DNA from: Alphaproteobacteria bacterium MarineAlpha2_Bin1
Lineage (GTDB): Bacteria; Pseudomonadota; Alphaproteobacteria; SHVP01
Reading direction: 5' to 3'
Length of the DNA: 39,380 bases
Assembly: GCA_002938125.1 (NCBI GenBank)
Contig: PTLN01000003.1
Coordinates: 1-39,380 of the forward strand
Position numbers and translations under genes: made by a program
Part shown: piece by piece, positions 9,918 to 19,042 of the stretch
Numbering within the stretch: position 1 is the stretch's first letter
How the letters are laid out: the number at the start of each line of letters is the position of its first letter
Notes under the pieces: generated by a model
What the model was told of the DNA's origin: nothing
What the model saw: only the letters and a program-made list of their open reading frames with translations
The model's database searches: none

Positions 9918-10568
9918 TTGAAAAGTAATTATATTGATATTTATTGTGAGAGAACTGGCCCAGAATTTTGGTCTGAGCCAGTTAATGCTCTCACAAACAT
10001 TGCTTTTATTTTGTCATCATTATTTTTATCAGTTTATTTAATAAAAAAAAAATCAAAGAAATTTGACCTCGTAAATTGGATTTTTATTTTTTTAATTTTT
10101 TTAATAGGCTTAGGTAGTTGGTCCTTCCATACTTTTGCTAATACAGTTTCACTTTTATCTGATATTATTCCGATTGGTATTTTTATTGTCCTTTATACCT
10201 GGTTTACTTTTCAAAGATTAGTGTATATTAACTGGTATTTCCCATATGTTGCTGTATTAAGTATTCTTATATTATCATTTCTATTATCATTTATACCATT
10301 GTACGGAAGTCAATCTTATCTTGGTGCTCTAATTTTTTTATTTTTAGTTGGTATATATTGTAAAATTTATAGAAATTTAAAATTTTCATCTTCTTTGATT
10401 TTTGCGAGTTTTATTTTACTTGTATCAATAATATTTAGGACTACCGATATGTATATTTGCAAAAACTTTTTTGTTGGAAGCCATTTCATTTGGCATATTC
10501 TAAATTCAATTTTATTATTTATCGTTACAAAAGTAATGATTGATTATGGCCGTAAAAAGAGTAATTAA
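9918..10568 (+). CDS. Ceramidase-domain (CREST superfamily) membrane protein
   Basis: 216 aa; IDIYCERTGPEFWSEPVNALTNIAFI, GLGSWSFHTFANTVSLLSDIIPIGIF, GSHFIWHILNS (S/H/D/H-x3-H pattern of the alkaline ceramidase-like family); TTG start. Confidence 0.8.
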   Translation: MKSNYIDIYCERTGPEFWSEPVNALTNIAFILSSLFLSVYLIKKKSKKFDLVNWIFIFLIFLIGLGSWSFHTFANTVSLLSDIIPIGIFIVLYTWFTFQRLVYINWYFPYVAVLSILILSFLLSFIPLYGSQSYLGALIFLFLVGIYCKIYRNLKFSSSLIFASFILLVSIIFRTTDMYICKNFFVGSHFIWHILNSILLFIVTKVMIDYGRKKSN

Positions 10569-10570
10569 AT

Positions 10571-11803
10571 TTACTTAATAATATTCCTAATTAGTTTTTT
10601 TTCCCAATCTATTCTTTCTTCCCAATTTTCAAGTTTATCTATATAATCTCTTGGATAAGATTGAAGTTTTAATAAGTTTTCTGGATTGTCAACTAGTTGT
10701 TGTAATTGTAATTTCAAAGATTTTTGAAAGTTTTTTAAAGGTAGTTTTATACATATTTGATCTGGGATATACATAAAAGTGTTGGTGTCTCTATGATTCT
10801 TATAATCTGCTTCGGGTAAGATAAAGGAAAGACCTGCTGCTAGAGCCTCAAGGTTTGAGTTAGATAAGTTGCCCATGATATTAAATGAGATATATAAATT
10901 ACACTTAAGTAATATTTCAGTAACTTTATTATGTGGTACTGAACCGTAAAAAATAAAGTTAGATCCGTCGCTTGAATCTCTTGCTTTATTTTTTAATTCT
11001 TCAAGATTATCACCATCACCAATAATGTGTACAATTATATTTTTTTTATATTTATCCTCTAATGAAAGGAATGTTTCAATTATTTCAGTAGTCTGCTTAT
11101 AAGGGTCAATTCTTCCTAAAATAGCAATATTAATCTTGTCAATTAGCATATTCGGATCTTTTGTTTTTAAGGGTTTATCAACACCATTTATTTTAATTTC
11201 CCTCGGAGTTTTTTTATTTAGAATTTGGTTCAAAAAATTAGCTATACCACTTCCATCTTCTGTCCCAATTACTAATGAAAATGGTGAGTTATAACACCAT
11301 CTATCAATTTTTTGTGTTATTGATTTACCATTAAGCATTTTTTTCATTGAAGGTGTTACGCCGAGAACTCTTAATATTACAGGTGTATTAGTAAATCGAG
11401 AGATTATTGATCCAGCTAAAATATTTGATCTATCAACGTAAAAGATATCTGGTTTAAATTTTTTATGGAATTTCCAAACTTTTATAGTTTGTCTGATTGA
11501 ACTTATATGTCCTCTGTATCTACCAAATATTCTTGGTATTTTTTTTACTCCTGTTAAAACTATTGTATTTGCCTCTAACCCTTTAATTTTAATTTTTTTA
11601 TCACTTATTTCATCCCATATATCTTTATAAGAGAAGCCTGATTCTTTTGCAGTAAATATTATTGATACTTCATTATTATCTTCTGCAAACGTCTCTATTA
11701 ATTTATATATTGCAGGTGAACCGCTTGGGTTCCAATTAGTTTCAATTATACTATTTTTAAACCCGCTCATTAATCTGCAATTGATTAATATCTTCATCTT
11801 CAA
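10571..11803 (-). CDS. Glycosyltransferase family 4-like
   Basis: 410 aa; IAILGRIDPYKQTTEIIETF, VHIIGDGDNLEELKNKA, FYGSVPHNKVTEIL, SNSNLEALAAGL. Confidence 0.82.
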   Translation of the reverse strand: MKMKILINCRLMSGFKNSIIETNWNPSGSPAIYKLIETFAEDNNEVSIIFTAKESGFSYKDIWDEISDKKIKIKGLEANTIVLTGVKKIPRIFGRYRGHISSIRQTIKVWKFHKKFKPDIFYVDRSNILAGSIISRFTNTPVILRVLGVTPSMKKMLNGKSITQKIDRWCYNSPFSLVIGTEDGSGIANFLNQILNKKTPREIKINGVDKPLKTKDPNMLIDKINIAILGRIDPYKQTTEIIETFLSLEDKYKKNIIVHIIGDGDNLEELKNKARDSSDGSNFIFYGSVPHNKVTEILLKCNLYISFNIMGNLSNSNLEALAAGLSFILPEADYKNHRDTNTFMYIPDQICIKLPLKNFQKSLKLQLQQLVDNPENLLKLQSYPRDYIDKLENWEERIDWEKKLIRNIIK

Positions 11804-11840
11804 ATCTACTACATTTCTCTCGTTTCAATTTTTAATAACT

Positions 11841-13112
11841 TTAATTAGCACTGACTTTAATTATATCTTGCCATCTAGTGGTAAATTTAGAGGATACATT
11901 ATGTTGTTTCATTTTCCATTCAGATTTTTTACTTTTTATTCCTAATTCTAAACAATTTCTTCCAAATTTTTCGTTAATTTTATCAATTGCTTCCATTAAC
12001 CGATAATTTTCTTTTTTAGCATCGGGAAAGAAACCAGGTATAATTGTTTGTTTGGGGAAAAGATCAAGTAATAAAATACCTCCTTTTCTATATAAATAAT
12101 TTTCTTTCCACAGTCTATTAAATATTTTTCGTGCTTCTAGTACTAGTATTATACTATCAGACGTTGGCGTTATTAGAGTATTTGTTGCACTGTTAGAGTA
12201 CTGTTTAGTATTTTTATTAAATCTATCTGTAGATATAAAGACTTGGATGGACTGACATGCTAGTTTTTTTTTTCGAATTTTTGATGCTGCTATTTGTACA
12301 AATAGCCTGATGGCATCAAATACTTTTTCCTTTTCTCTGACTTCTTTACCAAAAGTACGAGAGCAACGGACAGATTTATTTTGTATTGGTTCTACTTCTA
12401 ATCTATGACAGGGTATACCCTTTATTTCTTTCAGAGTTCTTAGTCCTGTGATACCCATTTTTTTACGTACCCAGTGCTCAGAAGATTTTTTGAGTTCTAA
12501 AGCATTACGGATTTTATTTACATGAAGCATTTTAGACCATTGTCTTCCTATGCCCCAAATATCTTCGATATGTATATTTTGTAAAATCCTATCTATTTTA
12601 TTATCATTTATATTATGAAGGCTAAAAACTCCTTTAGTTGCTATATCTGATTTTGCTATTTTATTAGCAACTTTGGCCAATGTTTTAGTAGGTCCAATTC
12701 CTATTGATACCGGTATTCCTACCCATTTAAATATTGTTTGACGTATTTTTTCACACCATTTAACTGGATCATTTGTAATTAATTTGAGATCAAGAAAGCA
12801 TTCATCAATACTATATATTTCAATATCTGGGCACTTTTCTGCTAATATGCTCATTACCCTTGATGACATATCTCCGTAAAGTGCGTAATTAGATGAAAAC
12901 GTAATTATATCATGTTTTTGAATGATATCTTTTATTTTGAAAACAGGCACACCCATACTAATACCAAGTTTTTTTGCTTCTTGGGATCGTGCTATCACAC
13001 ATCCATCGTTATTGGAAAGGACTATTAAAGGCTTTTCATTTAATTCTGGTTGGAATACTCTTTCACAAGATGCATAGAAGTTATTACAGTCAATTAAGGC
13101 AAACATCGACAT
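11841..13112 (-). CDS. umuC: DNA polymerase V catalytic subunit (Y-family)
   Basis: 423 aa; MFALIDCNNFYASCERVF, EIYSIDECFLDL, GPTKTLAKVANKIAK; 4 bp downstream of umuD. Confidence 0.96.
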   Translation of the reverse strand: MSMFALIDCNNFYASCERVFQPELNEKPLIVLSNNDGCVIARSQEAKKLGISMGVPVFKIKDIIQKHDIITFSSNYALYGDMSSRVMSILAEKCPDIEIYSIDECFLDLKLITNDPVKWCEKIRQTIFKWVGIPVSIGIGPTKTLAKVANKIAKSDIATKGVFSLHNINDNKIDRILQNIHIEDIWGIGRQWSKMLHVNKIRNALELKKSSEHWVRKKMGITGLRTLKEIKGIPCHRLEVEPIQNKSVRCSRTFGKEVREKEKVFDAIRLFVQIAASKIRKKKLACQSIQVFISTDRFNKNTKQYSNSATNTLITPTSDSIILVLEARKIFNRLWKENYLYRKGGILLLDLFPKQTIIPGFFPDAKKENYRLMEAIDKINEKFGRNCLELGIKSKKSEWKMKQHNVSSKFTTRWQDIIKVSAN

Positions 13113-13116
13113 TTTA

Positions 13117-13539
13117 CTATCGGTTATAATGTTTTCTTATACTATGGATCACGACTCCCCAAATTTCACATCCATTTTCATCAATAGGTATGTCAGGAAA
13201 TAAACTATTTTCAGCAGATAATAACCAAGAATCATTTATTTTCTTGAGACGCTTTAAAGTAAGATCACCTTGAATAACTGCAATAACAATATCTTTCTCT
13301 TGTGGATAAAGACTTCTATCAACAATCAGTAGATCTCCATTAAATATTCCTGAGTTTTTCATCGATTCACCTTCAACGCGCGCAAAAAAAGTAGCTGCTG
13401 GCTTTTTTATTAAATATTCATTTAAATCTAATTTACCCTCAGTATGGTCATCTGCTGGACTAGGGAATCCTGCAGAAACGTTAGATCCATACACAATTAA
13501 TGGCATTTTGGAAGGCTTTTTATTGGCAAATAAAATCAT
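13117..13539 (-). CDS. umuD: UmuD/LexA-family S24 peptidase, Pol V accessory subunit
   Basis: 140 aa; Ala-Gly cleavage-type site NVSAGFPSPADD, catalytic Ser in GESMKNSGI, catalytic Lys in GDLTLKRL; operon with umuC. Confidence 0.95.
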   Translation of the reverse strand: MILFANKKPSKMPLIVYGSNVSAGFPSPADDHTEGKLDLNEYLIKKPAATFFARVEGESMKNSGIFNGDLLIVDRSLYPQEKDIVIAVIQGDLTLKRLKKINDSWLLSAENSLFPDIPIDENGCEIWGVVIHSIRKHYNR

Positions 13540-13561
13540 AGATATCCTCTAATTATAACTA

Positions 13562-13576
13562 GAACAAATCATGAAC
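13562..13576. promoter_or_regulatory. LexA (SOS) box, alphaproteobacterial type GAAC-N7-GAAC, in the umuD/alkB divergent intergenic region
   Basis: Plus strand GAACAAATCATGAAC; on the umuD strand GTTCATGATTTGTTC, matching the GTTC-N7-GTTC direct repeat; 23 bp upstream of the umuD start. Confidence 0.88.
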
Positions 13577-13644
13577 ATATGTTATAAATTGTCAAGGAAG
13601 TTTATAAAAAATTATATTCTTAATGATTATTTTGGGTAAAAAAG

Positions 13645-14220
13645 TTGATAGAAAAGCAAAAAATACCAGAAACAAATATATTTCTATACAGAGGTTTCTA
13701 TTCAAATCAAGAAACTTTAGAAGTAATGAAAGAATTAAAGAAAGAAATAGAATGGAAAGAAGTAAAAATAAAGTTATTTGGAAAAGAGTATTTATCACCA
13801 AGGTTAAGTGCTTGGTATGGAGAAAAATCATATAAGTACTCCGGGTATAGATGGGAACAGAGGCCCTGTCCTAAAAGCATAATAAGAATAAAAAAAAATA
13901 TTGAAAAATTAACATTGCTAAAATTTAATGGTGTATTAGCAAACTTATATAGAAGTGGTCAGGATTCAATGGGTTGGCACTCAGATGATGAGAAAGAACT
14001 AGGATCTCAACCTATAATTGCTTCGATAGTTTTTGGGGCAACAAGAAGATTCTTACTGAGAGATAAAAAAATAAAAAATAAGAAAAAAGAAATTAAATTT
14101 GAAGATGGAGATCTTATGTTGATGGGTTCCGGTGTCCAAAAGTGTTGGGAGCATTCAATACCAAAAACAGCAAAGAGCGTAGGAGAAAGAATAAATTTAA
14201 CATTTAGATTAATTTATTAA
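13645..14220 (+). CDS. alkB: 2OG-Fe(II) dioxygenase, AlkB-type alkylated-DNA repair protein (ALKBH2/3-like)
   Basis: 191 aa; LSAWYGEKSYKYSGYRW, FNGVLANLYRSGQDSMGWHSDDEKELGSQPIIASIVFGATRRF, WEHSIPK, GERINLTFR (HxD...H...RxNxTFR); TTG start. Confidence 0.9.
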   Translation: MIEKQKIPETNIFLYRGFYSNQETLEVMKELKKEIEWKEVKIKLFGKEYLSPRLSAWYGEKSYKYSGYRWEQRPCPKSIIRIKKNIEKLTLLKFNGVLANLYRSGQDSMGWHSDDEKELGSQPIIASIVFGATRRFLLRDKKIKNKKKEIKFEDGDLMLMGSGVQKCWEHSIPKTAKSVGERINLTFRLIY

Positions 14221-14231
14221 TGGGCTATAAA

Positions 14232-14606
14232 TCATAAAAAGGGGTTAATATTTTTCTTTGTATTTGTATAAATGCGATTTTGAGCAGGTTGTGGGTTTAG
14301 TTTATCGATTAGTTTGGATAGAAGATCTGAGAGCTGGTCGTACCTTGAAGCTTTTTCTGAGGCTCTGATTGACTCAATTCTAGACTTGGATAAGTCTAGA
14401 ATCGCTTTATCGTATTTTACTTGTATATCTATTTTTTCTTTTTTTAAAAATTCTATTTGATCTTTATAGTCATTTATTCTTTCTTCTGAAGAAGACTTAA
14501 TTTCTGATATTATTGACCTATAAACATTATCCTTATCTTGGATAATTTTTTCATAAAGTTTATCAACCTTGTCTGAAGTTTCAGTATTGCTAAGAATACG
14601 ATTCAT
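14232..14606 (-). CDS. Hypothetical coiled-coil protein
   Basis: 124 aa, charged and helical (YKDQIEFLKKEKIDIQVKYDKAILDLSKSRIESIRASEKASRYDQ); no family recognised. Confidence 0.6.
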   Translation of the reverse strand: MNRILSNTETSDKVDKLYEKIIQDKDNVYRSIISEIKSSSEERINDYKDQIEFLKKEKIDIQVKYDKAILDLSKSRIESIRASEKASRYDQLSDLLSKLIDKLNPQPAQNRIYTNTKKNINPFL

Positions 14607-14736
14607 AATAAAAAATAATTTCCTTTATAGTACGCCAAAAAAATAATATTATACTGTAAGACTACTTCATATAATTAAATTTTCAAAAAAGTTTTTATGG
14701 TTAATATAAATAATATATAAAAAATTCGGAGGTAAT

Positions 14737-15621
14737 ATGGCTGAAAATTCAATAATTTATATAAATGGTGAGTTTACGCCTCTAGCTGAAGCAAAAATTT
14801 CGGTGCTTGATCAAGGTTTTCTGCTTGGGGATGCTGTTTTTGATGTGGTTTCAGCATGGAATGGATACATATTTAAATTAGATGAACATCTAGATAGGTT
14901 TGAAGACTCATTGAGAGCAACAAGAATGAATTGCTCGTTAGACAAACAAGGCTGGTATAAAGCAATTATAGATACAGTAAAGTTAAATAATCTAAAAAAT
15001 GCAAGTATAAGGTTTATTGCAACCAGAGGTATATCAAAAGAAGTAATTGCAGATCCAAGAGATAATTCTCCTACTGAAATTATTTGGGTAGCTCCATATG
15101 TTTTTCTAGCTGATGAAATTGGGAGGCAAGAAGGAATAAAATTGATGATTAGCCATTTAAGAGGTTTTACACCAGATACTTTAGATCCCAGGTACAAATG
15201 TGTTGATCGTCTACATTACCAGTTAGCTAAAATGGAGGCTTTAGATGCTGGATATGATGATTTAATTTGGTTGGATAATAATGGGTATGTTGCTGAAGGA
15301 CCTGCTTCAAATATATTTGTTATTAAAAATGGAATTATGTATACACCAGGTGATGGTATTTTAAGAGGTATAACGCGTCAGGTTTTTATTGATTTAGCAA
15401 AAAGTATAAATATAGAGGTTAAGTTATGCAATATTTCTACTTTTGATTTATTTGCTGCTGATGAAATATTTACTACTAGCACAGCTGGAGGAGCATTACC
15501 AATTAAAGAAGTTTCTGGAAGAAAAGTAAGAGACTCAGTTCCAGGTACTATTACAAAAAAATTGGACTCTTTGTATTGGAAACTCAGAGAGTCAGGAGAG
15601 GGAGCTACGCTAATTAACTAA
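14737..15621 (+). CDS. Class IV PLP-dependent aminotransferase (branched-chain / D-amino-acid type)
   Basis: 294 aa; YINGEFTPLAEAKISVLDQGFLLGDAVFDVVSAWNG, YKCVDRLHYQLAKMEA, GPASNIFVIKNG, TSTAGGALPI; GGAGG Shine-Dalgarno. Confidence 0.9.
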   Translation: MAENSIIYINGEFTPLAEAKISVLDQGFLLGDAVFDVVSAWNGYIFKLDEHLDRFEDSLRATRMNCSLDKQGWYKAIIDTVKLNNLKNASIRFIATRGISKEVIADPRDNSPTEIIWVAPYVFLADEIGRQEGIKLMISHLRGFTPDTLDPRYKCVDRLHYQLAKMEALDAGYDDLIWLDNNGYVAEGPASNIFVIKNGIMYTPGDGILRGITRQVFIDLAKSINIEVKLCNISTFDLFAADEIFTTSTAGGALPIKEVSGRKVRDSVPGTITKKLDSLYWKLRESGEGATLIN

Positions 15622-15639
15622 ATTTTTTTGTATGAATAA

Positions 15640-16797
15640 TTATAATGCAGATTCGTAAATATGAAATGCATCTTTTTCTGTTAAATCTCTTGGATTATTA
15701 ACAAGAAGTCGAGTTTGATTCATTGCCTCTTTGGCTAACATGTTTAATGATTCGCTTTTTATTCCAACTTCACTAAGTTTTTGTTGCAGGCCGCACCTTT
15801 TTGATAAGTTACTCAGATTTTCAACAAATTCTTGTGCTATCTCTTGGTTACTATTTCCTTTTAAATTTGGAAAGACACAATAAGCAATTTCTGTATAAAT
15901 ATGAGGTTTTGTAATAGCGTTGAATTTTAAAACATGAGGCAGAACTAGAGCATTTGATAAACCATGTGGAACTTTAAAGTGTCCACCTATTGGGTAAGCT
16001 AAAGCATGAACAGCTGCGACTGGAGAATTTGCAAAAGCTTGTCCAGCAAACATTGATCCTAGTAACATGTTTGATCTAGCTTCAATATTAGAACCATTAT
16101 GTACAGCTAATTCAATAGATTTCCCCATTAATCTAAGTGCTTTTTTTGCCAAGCTTCTAGAAATAGGGTTATTATTTTGACTTTTTGATGTGTAAGCCTC
16201 AATAGCATGAACCATTGCGTCAATCCCTGTCGCAGCTGTAATATGTGGAGGTAGACCTAGAGTCAGTTCAGGATCTAAAATTGCAGCGTCTGGAATTATT
16301 TTATTTGAAACTACTCCCATTTTTTCACTTGTACCTGTTGTTACAATAGATACAGGTGTAACCTCTGAACCAGTCCCTGCTGTCGTAGGAATTAGTATTA
16401 GCGGAAGTCTATAGCCTTTAATTTTGTCTATACCATAAATTTCATTTAATTTTTCTTGTCCCTTCGATAAAACAGCCGTAACTTTAGCAACATCCAAAGA
16501 AGATCCTCCGCCTATTCCTATGACCCCATCAACAGATTTTTCAATACAGAGTTTTGTTGACTCTAATATGTTAGACTCCGGGGGGTCAGCCTGAACATCT
16601 GAAAAAATAGTAAAGTCTACATTTGCTTCTTTTAGGCTATGAAGCGCTTTTTCGATAATACCAGTTTCTATAATACCCTTATCTGTAATAATTAATATTT
16701 TCCTTCCAATTTTTTTTAAAGTAATATTACCAAGCTCTTCCAAACATCCAGAGCCAAATTTTATAAGAGGTGTAGTATTAAATTCAAAATGCTGCAT
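15640..16797 (-). CDS. Iron-containing alcohol dehydrogenase
   Basis: 385 aa; VIGIGGGSSLDVAK, PTTAGTGSEVTP, DAMVHAIEAYTS, AVHALAYPIGGHFKVPHGLSNALVLPHV. Confidence 0.94.
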   Translation of the reverse strand: MQHFEFNTTPLIKFGSGCLEELGNITLKKIGRKILIITDKGIIETGIIEKALHSLKEANVDFTIFSDVQADPPESNILESTKLCIEKSVDGVIGIGGGSSLDVAKVTAVLSKGQEKLNEIYGIDKIKGYRLPLILIPTTAGTGSEVTPVSIVTTGTSEKMGVVSNKIIPDAAILDPELTLGLPPHITAATGIDAMVHAIEAYTSKSQNNNPISRSLAKKALRLMGKSIELAVHNGSNIEARSNMLLGSMFAGQAFANSPVAAVHALAYPIGGHFKVPHGLSNALVLPHVLKFNAITKPHIYTEIAYCVFPNLKGNSNQEIAQEFVENLSNLSKRCGLQQKLSEVGIKSESLNMLAKEAMNQTRLLVNNPRDLTEKDAFHIYESAL

Positions 16798-16926
16798 AAG
16801 TTTTCTCTATATTTTTTTAATAATTAGAATTAAATTTTTTGTTGTGTATTTTTGTAATAAATTTATAATCTTTTTTAGATAAATTCTACAAATATTATTT
16901 ATTTTATAAAAAAAAATTTAGTTGAT

Positions 16927-18240
16927 TTGGATATGGTAAAATATTTAAAAAAAAGTAAATCTCATGCTGAGAGATCAGTTGACGATATGAAAATTAGGAA
17001 AGTAGTAGAAAACCTTTTACTTGATATTGATAAAAGGGGTGACGAAGCTATCTTTGAAATGTCAAAGAAATTCGATAATTATACTCCGGATAGTTTTCTA
17101 TTGTCAGAAAATCAAATTAACGATGCAATCTCAAAAGTTTCTAAGAGAGACCTAGATGATATCTTGTTTGCCCAAGAACAAATAAGACAATTTGCAAACA
17201 AACAAATGGATAGTTTAAATGATATAGAGGTCGAAACATTACCTGGTGTAATTCTAGGTCATAAAAATATCCCTGTTGACTCTGTTGGCTGCTATGTGCC
17301 TGGGGGAAAATTTCCTATGGTAGCTTCGGCTCATATGTCAGTTGTGACAGCAAAGGTTGCAGGAGTTAAAAGAATTGCTTCAACTGCTCCTGTTCATAAT
17401 GGAGAGCCAAATCCTGCTATTATAGCAGCTATGCATTTTGGTGGAGCAAATGAAATTTATACTTTAGGTGGGGTTCAGGCTGTAGGCGCATTAGCGTTGG
17501 GTACTAAAAATATAAAACCAGTTGATATGTTGGTTGGTCCTGGCAATGCCTATGTGGCTGAGGCAAAAAGGCAACTTTATGGAAGGGTTGGTATAGACTT
17601 ATTTGCTGGTCCCACTGAAACTTTAATTATTGCTGATGAGACGGTTGATGGAGAAATATGTGCAACGGATTTATTAGGACAAGCAGAACATGGTTATAAC
17701 TCCCCTTGTATACTCTTAACTAACTCAGAAAAACTTGCAAATGAAACAATTAGACATGTCGATAGACTTCTTAAGATACTTCCTACGAGAGAAACAGCTA
17801 GTGAAAGTTGGAAAAATTTTGGTGAAGTAATTTTATGCTCTGATTATGATGAGATGGTAAAAATTTCTAATCAAATTTCATCAGAGCATGTTCAGGTTAT
17901 GACTGAGGATGATGATTATTTTTTAAATAATATGAGAAATTATGGAGCACTTTTTTTAGGACCAAGAACAAATGTTTCTAATGGAGATAAAGTCATTGGC
18001 ACTAATCATACCTTGCCAACAAAAAAAGCAGGTCGCTACACTGGTGGTTTATGGGTCGGTAAGTTTATAAAAACTCATACATATCAAAAAATACTCACCA
18101 ATGAGGCGGCTGTTAAAGTCGCAGAGTATTGCTCTAGGCTATGCATGTTAGAGGGATTTGTTGGTCATGCTGAGCAAGCAAATATTAGAATAAGAAGGTA
18201 TGGAGGCAAAAATATTCCATATGGAGAGGCCTCTGATTGA
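16927..18240 (+). CDS. Histidinol-dehydrogenase-superfamily protein, most like HpsN sulfopropanediol dehydrogenase
   Basis: 437 aa; [34 protein letters not shown] (differs from HisD YVPGGTAxYPSS), [46 protein letters not shown]. Confidence 0.8.
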   Translation: MDMVKYLKKSKSHAERSVDDMKIRKVVENLLLDIDKRGDEAIFEMSKKFDNYTPDSFLLSENQINDAISKVSKRDLDDILFAQEQIRQFANKQMDSLNDIEVETLPGVILGHKNIPVDSVGCYVPGGKFPMVASAHMSVVTAKVAGVKRIASTAPVHNGEPNPAIIAAMHFGGANEIYTLGGVQAVGALALGTKNIKPVDMLVGPGNAYVAEAKRQLYGRVGIDLFAGPTETLIIADETVDGEICATDLLGQAEHGYNSPCILLTNSEKLANETIRHVDRLLKILPTRETASESWKNFGEVILCSDYDEMVKISNQISSEHVQVMTEDDDYFLNNMRNYGALFLGPRTNVSNGDKVIGTNHTLPTKKAGRYTGGLWVGKFIKTHTYQKILTNEAAVKVAEYCSRLCMLEGFVGHAEQANIRIRRYGGKNIPYGEASD

Positions 18241-19004
18241 TTGACTTACCAAAAATACCCTCATTTCGCCTTGATGGTAAAAGAGCAGTTGTTGTTGGAG
18301 CTAGTAGTGGTATTGGCCTGGGTTGTGCAGTAGCTTTAGCTTCTGCTGGTGCTAGTGTCACGATAGTTTCTCGGAGAATTAATCTTTTGAGTAATATTGT
18401 TAATTCTATCAATCAAAAAGGTTGGAGATCTGATTCTCAAAAATTAGATATTACTGACGTGGTTGAAATAAATAATTTTTTTGAAATTCAAGAAACTTTT
18501 GATATTGCAGTATTTAGTGCTGGAATAGCGAAACATACCATAGCAATAGAAACTAATGAAAATGATTATGATAATGTTATGTCGGTTAATACAAAAGGAG
18601 CTTATTTTTTTGCTCAAGCTTTTGCAGAAAGATTGATTTCTCAAAATTCCCCAGGTTCATTAATTTTCATTTCAAGTCAGATGTCTAAAGTGGGAGGTCC
18701 TGAAAGAGCGGTTTATAGTGGATCTAAACACGCCTTAGAGGGTTTTCAAAAATCTATGGCAACTGAATGGGGGCCATATGGAATTAGGGTAAATTCCATT
18801 TGCCCAACATTTATACAAACTCCATTGACTGAAAGCACCTTCTCAAATAAAGAACGTTTAAGGTGGATTAAAGAAAAAATAAAATTAGGTAGAGTTGGAG
18901 AAGTTGAAGATATAATGGGTGCTGTAATTTTTTTGGCATCTGAGTCTTCATCTTTAATTACAGGTACGTCAATAGTGATTGATGGAGGTTGGACCTCTTC
19001 TTAG
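18237..19004 (+). CDS. Short-chain dehydrogenase/reductase
   Basis: 255 aa; [38 protein letters not shown] (YxxxK), [10 protein letters not shown] start overlaps the preceding stop by 4 nt. Confidence 0.92.
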   Translation: MIDLPKIPSFRLDGKRAVVVGASSGIGLGCAVALASAGASVTIVSRRINLLSNIVNSINQKGWRSDSQKLDITDVVEINNFFEIQETFDIAVFSAGIAKHTIAIETNENDYDNVMSVNTKGAYFFAQAFAERLISQNSPGSLIFISSQMSKVGGPERAVYSGSKHALEGFQKSMATEWGPYGIRVNSICPTFIQTPLTESTFSNKERLRWIKEKIKLGRVGEVEDIMGAVIFLASESSSLITGTSIVIDGGWTSS

Positions 19005-19042
19005 CATGAATACTATTAAAAATTTAAAAATAGCCAAACTAA

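Noticed and set aside
13592-13835. ORFs 13592..13831 (-) and 13623..13835 (+) overlapping the alkB 5' end
   Set aside because: They conflict with the alkB frame, which has full catalytic motifs; treated as chance ORFs in AT-rich sequence.
14811-15197. 128-aa minus-strand ORF inside the class IV aminotransferase
   Set aside because: Fully antisense to a conserved gene; no recognisable motifs.
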